Of a stretch of DNA of 64,000 bases, positions 14,715 through 25,728 are shown piece by piece. This DNA comes from Scomber scombrus (lineage: Eukaryota > Chordata > Actinopteri > Scombriformes > Scombridae). The stretch lies in contig NC_084975.1 in NCBI RefSeq assembly GCF_963691925.1, positions 20,941,557-21,005,556 on the forward strand, written 5' to 3'. Numbering within the stretch: the first letter of the stretch is position 1; the number at the start of each line of letters is the position of its first letter. Below the pieces are notes generated by a model, which was not told where the DNA came from, did not search any database, and was given only the letters and a program-made list of their open reading frames with translations. Both the position numbers and the translations under genes were made by a program.

Positions 14715-16332
14715 CACTACCGTTCAAAAGTTTGGGGTCACCCAAACAATTTTGTGTTTTCCATGAAAAGTCACACTTATTCACCACCATACGTTGTGAA
14801 ATGAATAGAAAATAGAGTCAAGACATTGACAAGGTTAGAAATAATGATTTGTATTTGAAATAAGATTTTTTTTACATCAAACTTTGCTTTCGTCAAAGAA
14901 TCCTCCATTTGCAGCAATTACAGCATTGCAGACCTTTGGCATTCTAGCTGTTAATTTGTTGAGGTAATCTGGAGAAATTGCACCCCACGCTTCAAGAAGC
15001 AGCTCCCACAAGTTGGATTGGTTGGATGGGCACTTCTTGCGTACCATACGGTCAAGCTGCTCCCACAACAGCTCAATGGGGTTCAGATCTGGTGACTGCG
15101 CTGGCCACTCCATTACCGATAGAATACCAGCTGCCTGCTTCTGCTCTAAATAGTTCTTGCACAATTTGGAGGTGTGTTTAGGGTCATTGTCCTGTTGTAG
15201 GATGAAATTGGCTCCAATCAAGCGCTGTCCACTGGGTATGGCATGGCGTTGCAAAATGGAGTGATAGCCTTCCTTATTCAGAATCCCTTTTACCCTGTAC
15301 AAATCTCCCACCTTACCAGCACCAAAGCAACCCCAGACCATCACATTACCTCCACCATGCTTAACAGATGGCGTCAGGCATTCTTCCAGCATCTTTTTAT
15401 TTGTTCTGCGTCTCACAAATGTTCTTCTTTGTGATCCAAACACCTCAAACTTGGATTCATCCGTCCACAACACTTTTTTCCAGTCTTCCTCTGTCCAATG
15501 TCTGTGTTCTTTTGCCCATCTTAATCTTTTTCTTTTATTGGCCAGTCTCAGATATGGCTTTTTCTTTGCCACTCTGCCCTGAAGCCCAGAATCCCGCAGC
15601 CGCCTCTTCACTGTAGATGTTGACACTGGTGTTTTGCGGGTACTATTTAATGAAGATGCCAGTTGGGGACCTGTGAGGCGTCTGTTTCTCAAACTAGAGA
15701 CTCTAATGTACTTATCTTCTTGCTCAGTTGTGCAACGCGGCCTCCCACTTATTTTTCTACTCTGGTTAGAGCCTGTTTGTGCTGTCCTCTGAAGGGAGTA
15801 GTACACACCGTTGTAGGAAATCTTCAATTTCTTAGCAATTTCTCGCATGGAATAGCCTTCATTTCTAAGAACAAGAATAGACTGTCGAGTTTCAGATGAA
15901 AGTTCTCTTTTTCTGGCCATTTTGAGCGTTTAATTGACCCCACAAATGTGATGCTCCAGAAACTCAATCTGCTCAAAGGAAGGTCAGTTTTGTAGCTTCT
16001 GTAACGAGCTAAACTGTTTTCAGATGTGTGAACATGATTGCACAAGGGTTTTCTAATCATCAATTAGCCTTCTGAGCCAATGAGCAAACACATTGTACCA
16101 TTAGAACACTGGAGTGATAGTTGCTGGAAATGGGCCTCTATACACCTATGTAGATATTGCACCAAAAACCAGACATTTGCAGCTAGAATAGTCATTTACC
16201 ACATTAGCAATGTATAGAGTGTATTTCTTTAAAGTTAAGACTAGTTTAAAGTTATCTTCATTGAAAAGTAGAGTGCTTTTCCTTCAAAAATAAGGACATT
16301 TCAATGTGACCCCAAACTTTTGAACGGTAGCG
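14715..16332 (-). mobile_element. Complete Tc1/mariner transposon (DD38E type)
   Basis: A 1618-base element lies between TA at 14713-14714 and TA at 16333-16334. The left end is CACTACCGTTCAAAAGTTTG and continues GGGTCAC; the right end is the inverted copy with one difference at the second base (CGCTACCG). About 27 terminal bases match, after which the two ends diverge, so long IR/DR arms like those of Sleeping Beauty are not evident. It carries one intact transposase on the minus strand. Intact frame and near-identical ends suggest recent insertion. It interrupts an older dispersed repeat (14527-14712 and 16335-16520). Confidence 0.93.
14877..15920 (-). CDS. Tc1-type transposase, intact, 347 aa
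   Basis: A DDE transposase that would bind the terminal inverted repeats and perform cut-and-paste transposition into TA sites in the nucleus. The N-terminal helix-turn-helix region is about residues 1-55 (RQSILVLRNEGYSMREIAKK). An SGRPR motif of the AT-hook/GRPR type is at 58-62 and a second helix-turn-helix about 75-115. The glycine-rich box KHGGGNVMVWGCFG is at 187-200. The catalytic residues are D154 (LWTDESKF), D244 (QQDNDPKHTSK) and E283 (SPDLNPIELLWE). There are 38 residues between D244 and E283, against 34 in classical Tc1 such as Sleeping Beauty, which puts it in the DD38E group (described in the literature as Intruder). Length is normal, with no stop or frameshift. The start MARKRELS is the usual family start. 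Confidence 0.95.
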   Translation of the reverse strand: MARKRELSSETRQSILVLRNEGYSMREIAKKLKISYNGVYYSLQRTAQTGSNQSRKISGRPRCTTEQEDKYIRVSSLRNRRLTGPQLASSLNSTRKTPVSTSTVKRRLRDSGLQGRVAKKKPYLRLANKRKRLRWAKEHRHWTEEDWKKVLWTDESKFEVFGSQRRTFVRRRTNKKMLEECLTPSVKHGGGNVMVWGCFGAGKVGDLYRVKGILNKEGYHSILQRHAIPSGQRLIGANFILQQDNDPKHTSKLCKNYLEQKQAAGILSVMEWPAQSPDLNPIELLWEQLDRMVRKKCPSNQSNLWELLLEAWGAISPDYLNKLTARMPKVCNAVIAANGGFFDESKV

Positions 16333-16334
16333 TA

Positions 16335-16520
16335 ACTTTAGTCATCCCTTAACATTTTCTGTACCATCATCAGGTCAAATTTGTCCAATACTTTGGTTTA
16401 TGTGGAAAACCCTGTAAAACGTTAGCATGCTGATTTTAGCATTTAGCTGAAAGTGACACTGCGCCTAAGCACAGCCTCACAGAGCTGCTAGTGTGGCTGT
16501 AAACTCCTATAGCCCTTTGC
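16335..16520. repeat. Dispersed fish repeat, right piece
   Basis: This is the continuation of the repeat at 14527-14712: 'catcatcaggtcaaatttgtccaatactttggttta', 'gttagcatgctgattttagcatttagct' and 'cctaagcacagcctcacagagctgctag'. It confirms nested insertion of the transposon. Confidence 0.55.
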
Positions 16521-16639
16521 TATCAAAAATGTCCAGGAACTGTGGAACCAAAGGAACCAAACTCAGGAAGTAAAAGTTCCACCACATTTGTGAACTATCA
16601 GAGTTCAATCCCTGGAGTGGGAACTAGCGTACAGTAACT

Positions 16640-17190
16640 GAGGGCATTTACAGAACTGCACCTTTTAGACTGGTTAAATCAACGCTAGTTTGTTTTCCCA
16701 CTTGGTATGATTTGTTTGGGCAAGTCTGAATGCAGTAATTGTACTTTGGTGCTGACCAAAATAACCATACCAAGACACTTGGTCCAGTTCTAAACAAACT
16801 GTGGAGTGGTTTGTTTATATTGGGAACGTGATCCAACCTCAATCCAACTCAAGTACTAGGCGTACTTTGCTAGTTTGAGCTAAACGGCTCCCATAGTCAG
16901 GTGTGCTTTGCATACTGGGATGCAGATTAGTGAATTTAACAGTTACTAGAAGCTAGCTGGAGAATGAATTGAGATCCAACCTAGACTAGTGTAACGGAGA
17001 ACATTTGGCCAGAGGAACTACTTCAAGACCTTCCTGTGAGCTTGCTCCCAACCAAGACACATCTGACCAATAAGTGTTCTCGTGTGGTTTGGTTTGCTTG
17101 GTGTTTTCTCTGTGTGAAAAGAAACCATACCACAGGGAAAATGCACCAAGTTTGCCAACACATCCACTGATTTGGACTGGGGCAAATTAA
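16640..17190. repeat. Possible degenerate MITE
   Basis: Motifs such as 'gtttgtttgggcaag', 'ggtccagttctaaacaaac', 'tggtttggtttgcttgg' and 'gaccaaaataaccatacc' resemble a common fish inverted-repeat element. The ends cannot be placed and no target duplication was seen. Confidence 0.3.
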
Positions 17191-18485
17191 CTCTAGGTTT
17201 GAAAAAGCCTTAAATTTCAACCCTGGCTCCTCCAGTTGAAATGGAGATTTAGTTCCTGACTTCTTCAAAAGTCCTGCAACGGTTCCTGCTGTAAAAACCA
17301 TATTAGTCTTGTTTATGTTTCGTCTTGAATGGGGATCTCACTGTCTCTTTTGGACTTTTTGTCACTCTCCAGGTGTTCCTGGCTCGAACACCTGAGGAAA
17401 TATTTAATATGATTTGAGGCGAGACAAGGCTGTGGAGCCAGTGTTGTGTAGCAGAAAAGGAATGTTATTGACTGCTCTATACACAGTATGCAAGAGTAGG
17501 TCAGCAGCTGATCTTATCAGACCGCTATCCCAACCCACGGACTCCATCTGCCCTTCACGTGAGCTCTTGGGGCCTGGAAGATTTTCCTCTTTTCACCATG
17601 TGGTTATAGTCAGTACATGCAACCACTCTACTCTATTGGAAAGAATGTAGGTTAATATAGCAAGCGGGATCTGGACATCACGCTCTCATTTGCCTTTTAT
17701 AGCCCATAGGAGCAAAGGCATAGCGTGTGCTCCAAGCCGTAAATCAGTGGATGTTTGGCGTCCCACTACTTTACAGGAGGGGGGCTTTAGGCCTCAGTTA
17801 GGCCACGGACCAGCAGCACCCAGTAAAGTTCTCACATGCAGAAAGAAAGGGAGGAAAGATGAAAGAAAAGAAGACATCTTTTTAGCTTGGATAAAAGCCC
17901 AGCAAGTGTCAACTGGATTCAGGGCTAACAAGGACTTATTTGAGTGATTACTTCACAGCTCACGCTGTTTCAGAAGAATACCTTTTTCTATATGCTTCCG
18001 TCACATTATGGGAAATAATAAAAAGGTATAGATTCCAGGGTGGTGTCAGGAGACCCGTGCCAAAACCAATCCAATCACACTGTTAAAAATATGGCAGTTG
18101 ATTTTCCATCATGTGCACGATAACTTTAGGCTAATGAGCATGATGAGAGAATAGATTCTTTATCTATATGTTTTTTTCCCGTGACCACAAATCTGGCCTT
18201 TTTTCTCTCTTGAATTCCATTTAAAAATGAGCAGAAGTTCAAAAAATAGAAACAACATTAAAGATTACATTCTGATATGTTTTTTTATAAGGGTCATGAA
18301 TAGCTCAGCAGCTTGATTGCGGATTGTAGTTAATATCAGGAAACAGAAGATTACAGTCCATTAGGTTTATGCTCCAGGACTGATTATACCAAATTCTGCA
18401 CCTCTCAGTCCATCCTGCCCTGTCACTGCTCTCTCCCCAATCCGTCTCAATTTGGGTTAAAATGTTCTGCCCTACTTACTTTCTG
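17191..18485. other. Non-coding DNA, no gene seen
   Basis: Short open frames only, without coding features or splice pairs. An acceptor-like cactctccag ends at 17373 but no frame is sustained after it. Confidence 0.5.
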
Positions 18486-18489
18486 TTAA

Positions 18490-19809
18490 AGGGTCGATTC
18501 ATCCAAATTACAAAAAACATCACTCACTTTTAGTGGTGCAGCAAGTAGCCATGCAGATAGTTGTTGTTTTTATTCTTTTACATGCCTCCACCTCAAGACA
18601 AAGGATGTGAATGAAATTTAATTTGTGGCGTTAACAGTATTGAAATTACATTTAAATAGTTTAACAGGAGCATCTCATTCCAGAAAGTCCCTGTCTGCAC
18701 GACATGACACTGTGTCGTGCAGATTATCCAGTTTTAATGGGGGCTATGTCTTCAGTTGAACCAACTGATCATAAGGAGGTCTGTAGATGATCTTATTGTT
18801 CCAAGATCCAGTTTTAGACACAAAGCCTTTGTGGTTGGACTCTAACAGCACTTGCTGAAGGAGGTCAGCCAATAAAACTGTTTATTCTTTTAATGACCTT
18901 AAAAATCCACTTTCTAAAATGTGACTGGAATCTTTAGCCACGATTTAAATAGTTTCTCAAAAGCTCCAGAACTGCCAATAAATGGTGGATCTACTATTTC
19001 CAAGATCAAGAAACAACAAATAGGCCTCAAAGTGCTCAGAAACAACTACAATCTACAACTCCATCTGTTGATGAAGATCATGTGATATGACCACAAGCCA
19101 CAGAACAGCTACTAAGTGGTCCTTGTGGTGAAATTGTTGTCTTAGCAACATTTATTTGTTTTATCTTTTAGGGTTTTTATCTGTTTGTGTGTTTTTTTTC
19201 TTGTTTTGTCTTACTGTAAAGCAGTGTATTATGGAAAGTGCTGCATTGATAAACTCCAGACTCTTCTCGTTTGTGGTTGTGATGGTGGAATGAGCTACCC
19301 AGCTTCATACAGTCTGTCTTGCCAAATGACTTAATGTAAATGTAAATGTTAACTTGTACTAATGAGTCACAGTGACATTGTTTTTTGGAAAAATACAACA
19401 TTGTCATGTATTGTCATGTATTGTATCTCAAAACTGCAGCACTTTTTAGTCGGTCTTTCTTAATATCTTAGTTTATTTTCCTATGATTTTGCTTTATTTT
19501 TAATGCCTTGTGAAGCACTTTGTAACATTTGTTTTTAAAAGTACTTTATGAATAAAGTTTTATATTATCATTATGATTGGTATATACCACCAGAGATGAG
19601 AGAAAGCATGTTTTTTTAATAATTAGGGTAAACTTAACTGACTTTTTATACAGAATTCTTTTTAAATCTCGTACTTCACCTTCCATTTTCTTATGTGTGT
19701 GTAGCCTGGCTATCATGATGTACAGTAAATTATTTTCTTGTAGCTGTCTGTCCACAGTTAAATAAGTAAATATGTGTATTTCTTTATTAAATGTGGATGA
19801 ATTGACCCT
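18490..19809. mobile_element. TTAA-flanked non-autonomous element, 1.3 kb
   Basis: TTAA at 18486-18489 is followed by AGGGTCGATTCATCCAAATT. The right end, inverted, is AGGGTCAATTCATCCACATT next to TTAA at 19810-19813, giving about 20 bases of terminal inverted repeat with two differences. There is no transposase. It begins like the fish family also seen at 21130-21400. The interior near 19500-19565 contains a LINE/SINE-like 3' tail, so another element may be nested in it. Confidence 0.6.
19500..19565 (+). repeat. LINE/SINE-like 3' tail
   Basis: 'gaagcactttgtaac...aaaagtactttatgaataaagttttat' resembles the 3' end shared by many fish L2-type LINEs and their SINEs, which usually reads AAGCACTTTG...AAAAGTGCTATATAAATAAAGTTT. 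No reverse transcriptase sequence was recognised upstream. Confidence 0.45.
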
Positions 19810-19813
19810 TTAA

Positions 19814-21129
19814 AACAGACGTTATCAGAGACTCAATCACAGACTGTATAGAGTCATAGTCTCAGTCACAGCTTTATGGTGGACAGACACCATGCAGCTG
19901 GTCAGTGCTGGCCTATAAGCACAGGAAGTCCTCAAAAACAAATTACCCTAAATTACTGCAATAGAACAGCACACCCTCTATTCCCTGGACTCTAACTTTT
20001 CCCTCCATGGCTTTCAGTTTTCCAGCAATGGGGGGAGGGGGCATGAGCCCCATTAAAAAGCTAAAGAACTGTATGCTACAATCTGATAGCAGGTGAACCC
20101 ATAATCAGACCAGTGCTAGCAGCCTGTGGGTACAATTGCCTCTCACCTAACAATTAACCCAGCAATAAATCATTGCACAGCTGCGCCATCACATGGGGTC
20201 CATCACCCTCTGCAACCCCTCACTCTGAGATAGGGGTCGATGAGAGAGGGAATAGCACCCAGAGGTTGGGGTTACAGATGGAGTGTTTGAAGTCTGAGAT
20301 GTTATGGTTGGTGTAGGAGGGAAGGGCCCCCTAGAGAGGGTGTTTAGGGTTTGGGATGAGAGACTTGAACAGTGTTTTAGATTAGGCTTCTAATCCCTTT
20401 AATGAAGGCCAATTTTAGTGCTCCATTGTTGTGTAAACTGTCGTGCTTGTACTGCCCGTGCGGCAGTGACAGATCCAGCTTCTTGTCTTTCATCAGCAGA
20501 ACAGTTGCACACACCGCAACAGCTAATCAAGTCAAGCTGATGTGAGAAAAAAGTGGTGTATGTGTGTGTGTGTGTACGCAAACAGTACATGCATGTATGA
20601 AAGAACCTCACAGAATGTCTGATTGCACACATGCATTTGTGAGCATTTAAACTGTTTTTTGTTAACGGAAATGGTGGAGCGCTAAAATGGGAAAACAGTA
20701 TGATGATTATGCTTTTGTTCCGAAGGGAAAATAAATTAGCTGTTCATAGCCGTACCGAGTGTTCACTTCTTATTTCCTGAACACAGCCTTAATGTGTGTT
20801 TAACCACATACTATCACATCAACATTCTCCTGTTGAGATGTGATGATTAGGCTACCCCATCGGTCTGGTGTTTACTTAATGGACCGTTTCCAATCAAGGC
20901 CCATCTAATTTTTCTTAGAGAGTTGTTGATAAAATGGTTCCTGCATTTAATCAGAGGTAAATACTAATTTAGCAAACCTAAAGACCTCCATATGATTAGG
21001 GTTTTTATTTTTTTTTTACATAGTAATCACTCTAAAACGGTATTTTCACTTAATAATATCATCAAAAGAACATATCTGGACTATTTATAGTCTAGCAAAA
21101 TAAACATAAAAGATCTGTTAGCTCAAATT
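19814..21129. other. Non-coding DNA, no gene seen
   Basis: A G-rich patch (gggggagggggg-like) is at 20031-20042 and a short (TG)n at about 20557-20572. No coding segment was recognised. Confidence 0.5.
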
Positions 21130-21400
21130 ATGAAAAGAAAATCAGTTTTCTCCCTCACATTAAGTGGTGTTTAGCTATGCAGATAGTTTTCAGATATCTG
21201 TCTGAAATGTTTGACTCCACTCCAATACAGCACTTGGAGATTGCTTAAAGCTTTGAGAATTTAAAATAAAAAAATTCAACACCAACACCTTTCTCCAGAA
21301 TCAGTGTTTGTGTTACTCTGTATCATCCAAACACCTTCTCTGAACAAGTTTCATGTTATCTATCTTCAGTAGGAAGTAGTACAAAAACAGAAACCAAAAA
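21130..21400. repeat. Dispersed fish MITE fragment
   Basis: 'tagctatgcagatagtttt...gatatctgtctgaaatgt...ctccactccaatacagcacttgg...aaaaattcaacaccaacacctttctccagaatcagtg' follows the order of a common perch-like fish MITE interior. The start of the element at 18490 shares the 'gcagatagtt' section. Ends were not located. Confidence 0.45.
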
Positions 21401-21789
21401 ATGACATACATGACTAAATACCACTGGACCTAAGTAAAAAAAATGGGTTCTCCCCCAGTCGCTCCTTCAGTAAAGATATCCTATAGCTTACTTATGAACA
21501 AACACATTTATATTTACATTCAGTTTTACTCACTAAAACACATTACTGTATCCTTGAGGCCTAACAAACTTGGTGAATGCATTTCTTTCCAAATAAAACA
21601 CTTGCAAACCCTGTTTTTTGGAACAAGTATTTTGAAACCTGCCTTGTTTACTTTTCTGTCTGCTAGTTCACACTCTTCTTCTGCACTGCCCTTTGCTTGC
21701 AAACTACTACATTTCTTGTTACTACCACCAACTGCCTGAAAATGGAAGCAAAAAAAGTGAGTTGAAAGGCAAGGACCCTATTGTTTTTT

Positions 21790-21930
21790 ATCATTGTTTT
21801 CACCTGCAGAAGGACAAAATGGCAGAAAGTTAGCGAGTAGTTGGTGAACATAGTGGAGCATTTAGCACCTTAAGAGTCAGATATTTCCCTCAGGAGCTAG
21901 TGGACACCAAACAGAACAAAAAATATATGC
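21790..21930. repeat. MITE fragment related to the 60.2 kb element
   Basis: 'agagtcagatatttccctcaggagctagtggacaccaaacagaac' parallels 'agagccagctatttctctcatgagttggtggaaacaaagg' inside the element at 60246-60695. Ends are not clear. Confidence 0.4.
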
Positions 21931-22240
21931 ATATATGTTGGACTTACATTTGCCAGGTGCGCAGAAAAACAACTCCAAATGAAGGCTTATGCTAATCTGG
22001 CTCTGCTAGTGTGGATGCCTAAACAGGCAACTGCTTGTTGAGCAGTTTTATCAGACATAGCCTAATGTATTTTTGCAGAGGAGATAAAAGAAAACCAAAT
22101 CCTCCAATTATCCCTTGTGTGCCATCCAGTTACTGGCACAGACTTTTTAAAAGGCAACGCAAAAAAATACCATTCACAGTGTAGCAGTAAACCACAAATG
22201 TACCTGGGAGACTGGGAAGGGGAAAACAACACTCTTATGC

Positions 22241-22270
22241 GCGTGTGCATGCACACACACATGCACACAT

Positions 22271-22362
<92 letters not shown>
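22241..22362. repeat. (CA)n microsatellite with CG/TG-containing start
   Basis: 'gcgtgtgcatgcacacac...' leads into about 45 CA units. Confidence 0.96.
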
Positions 22363-23321
<959 letters not shown>

Positions 23322-25424
23322 GTTCAGTCTAATCATATCATGAGTATATCATTCACATTTCTGTTGTACAATTAATTAATTCTGAGCAAGCCTTAATTAG
23401 AAACTAAGTAAAATTAATTTGTTTACATGGAGTTTGGTCTTATGTAAACATAACAGCAAAACAGATCTGACAAAAAAAATCTCAACTCAAGGTGCACTTA
23501 CTAGCTTTTTCTAGAAATTATTGACATTGGCATGCATTATAGACTGGCAGTCCTCTTCATCGGAAGAAGGTGAAAGGTTGTTGATGTGGCTGAGAGCTCA
23601 GGCAAAAGCCTATAAATGGCCTTGAATTCATATTTTTTGTTAAACTACAGTTCATAAAGTAAAAAAAGACAATATATATCAATATATATATGATATGATT
23701 TTGCCTACATTAAACATTTCATGATACAAATTGAGGAAGGATAGTAGGAATATATACTTAAGCTACAAATCATCTACATTTTTCAAACACATAGTCTATG
23801 GTTTTAAATTTTTGGATGTATTTTCCTACTAGTTAATCAGTAGTTTCTTTTCATTTCTGTACAATACGAAAATCTATCAACAAATGCTTTGCTTGTGTTA
23901 TTTAATCCATCATAGCAAATATTGAGCCTTCAATTATTTTCTGTCAATGTTACAATATCATTGTGTGGTGATGCAGTTGTGCAGACTGTATGACGTAACT
24001 TTGACAAAAAAGAATGCACAATTGAATGTCACTGTGGTGAATTACATAACTTGAGCAAATTTCCTGCAAAGATTTTCACATTGTCTTTAAATGAATGGAA
24101 ACCTATGGATGCCGGAAACCGTGGATAAAATACACTCAGTGATTGGATTTGTAATTAATAGGATAAAACATGCCAAACCACTACTATGATTTTAAGTCCG
24201 TTTTTTTATTCACATGTATTTCGTATGTCCACTATGGTCCACTCATTATTTCCTGAGCACAGCTCTTAGGTTAGGGGTCCTGTGTGTGCTGCAGCTTACA
24301 GAGGCACAGAAGATTAAGCCTGCTGTGTGTTTACAGTAAGCAAGGTCACAGAGGACGGTCACTGTGGTTGTACCTCAAAACTGAGAGCACCATAAGCTCA
24401 CAGCATCTCAGGGACATGAGCTCTCCACTGCACTGCTGCTGAATAAGCTCTGACAGGGCCTGTAATCAGCAGGCATATATGAAATGTGTCTGAGACAAGC
24501 TGCTAGACAGTTGCCCCCCTGATACGTAACCGACTCGACTTCAGGGTCACACAGACATACATAAACACACACATGTAGCTTGGCCTGTTGGCTGTGACTA
24601 TGGTCTAATTGGGAAGAGACGCGGTTAAAAATAGCATGTGGTGACGCTGGTATCTCATAATGACATCCTGGCTAGACCAGAGGCCAGATCCGCTCACTGT
24701 TCGCTTCACTACACTTCTGACATTGCCATGAGGGAAATTTTGAGTGGAAAAAGTGCACCACTAGTCATGAGGTATTCAGTACTTGAGCTAAGTATGGGGT
24801 GTTTTTTTTAGTGCACCATTTTCATTCTTTTTCTGAGCTGAGGACACAATGTGCCAGCACTATTACCACACCCTATTGAGGGAAAGCAGAGGAAAGACAA
24901 CAGCTGCATGTCCTCAAATACCTGCAGTCCATGACAGATGCTGAGGCTTCTCCCCTGCAGATTAACAGGAGCTCAAGATAAGAGTACACAGGTGGCAAAT
25001 GTTCATTTCATCTGTCAATAGGTGGAGAGTTGACTTTTCGCTGCTTTTGATTTGTGAAGCCTTTCGCAAATCTCTCACATCAATCTTCTCTTTGATGGAT
25101 TGCAAACACACACGGGCTAAGAAAAAAAGTGACCCAAAACTTTTAAAGTCAAACTAAAATTTAAATTATTTTTTTGCCAATAAATCAGTATATACAGTTT
25201 TGTGCAAAGGCTTACAGCAGTTTAAATGTTTAGATTCTTATCCATTATAGAATACCATCAGAAACACATCACATTGCGCGTTTACTTCTGCATTATGAGG
25301 CCCACTGAATATGCATTACACGAGGAGACAGAAGCAAACGAGTCAGCCTAAATCAACAAAGGGCTGTGGCAACTTCTCCAACATTCCTGGAACAACATAC
25401 CTGCCAAATAACAGGAAGAACTGT
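23322..25424. other. Non-coding DNA, no gene seen
   Basis: AT-rich. One exon-like segment, ttctcccctgcag then 31 bases then gtggca at about 24928-24991, stands alone and is not called. Confidence 0.5.
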
Positions 25425-25728
25425 GTTACCTTGCGAGGCAATTGGATTTGCTAGATCACAATATCATGAGATCATGCAAAAATCTATTTTGTCAGGCTTC
25501 GAGTTATGTGTTTATGTCATTGTATCATTTTCCTATGAAGATTCTCACGTGATCGCATGATCTTGTGAATCCAGCTGCTTCTCAAGGTAAGATGGTGATA
25601 GATGGTGATGGTTCATCCAGTTACCTTCCAAGTGTTTTTTTAAAGTGCTTGCCCTTTTCCAAACAGTTTCCAAGGATGACTTCTCAGACAGTTCTGTGTA
25701 ATAAACCATATGGTGTATCAGGATAGTG
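25425..25728 (+). mobile_element. Foldback-type MITE, copy 1
   Basis: The left arm starts ttaccttgcgaggcaattgg and the right arm, inverted, reads TTACCTTGAGAAGCAGCTGG, so the arms are complementary. The right arm continues gtaagatggtgatagatggtg... gtgcttgcccttttccaaac... gttctgtg to about 25728. The same sequence lies in the opposite orientation at 60726-60992. There is no coding capacity. Exact ends and superfamily are unknown. Confidence 0.6.

Noticed and set aside
14978..15899. Plus-strand open frames inside the transposon
   Set aside because: Antisense shadows of the transposase frame.
24950..24991. Plus-strand 31 nt segment between cccctgcag and gtggca
   Set aside because: Weak donor and no neighbouring exon to support it.
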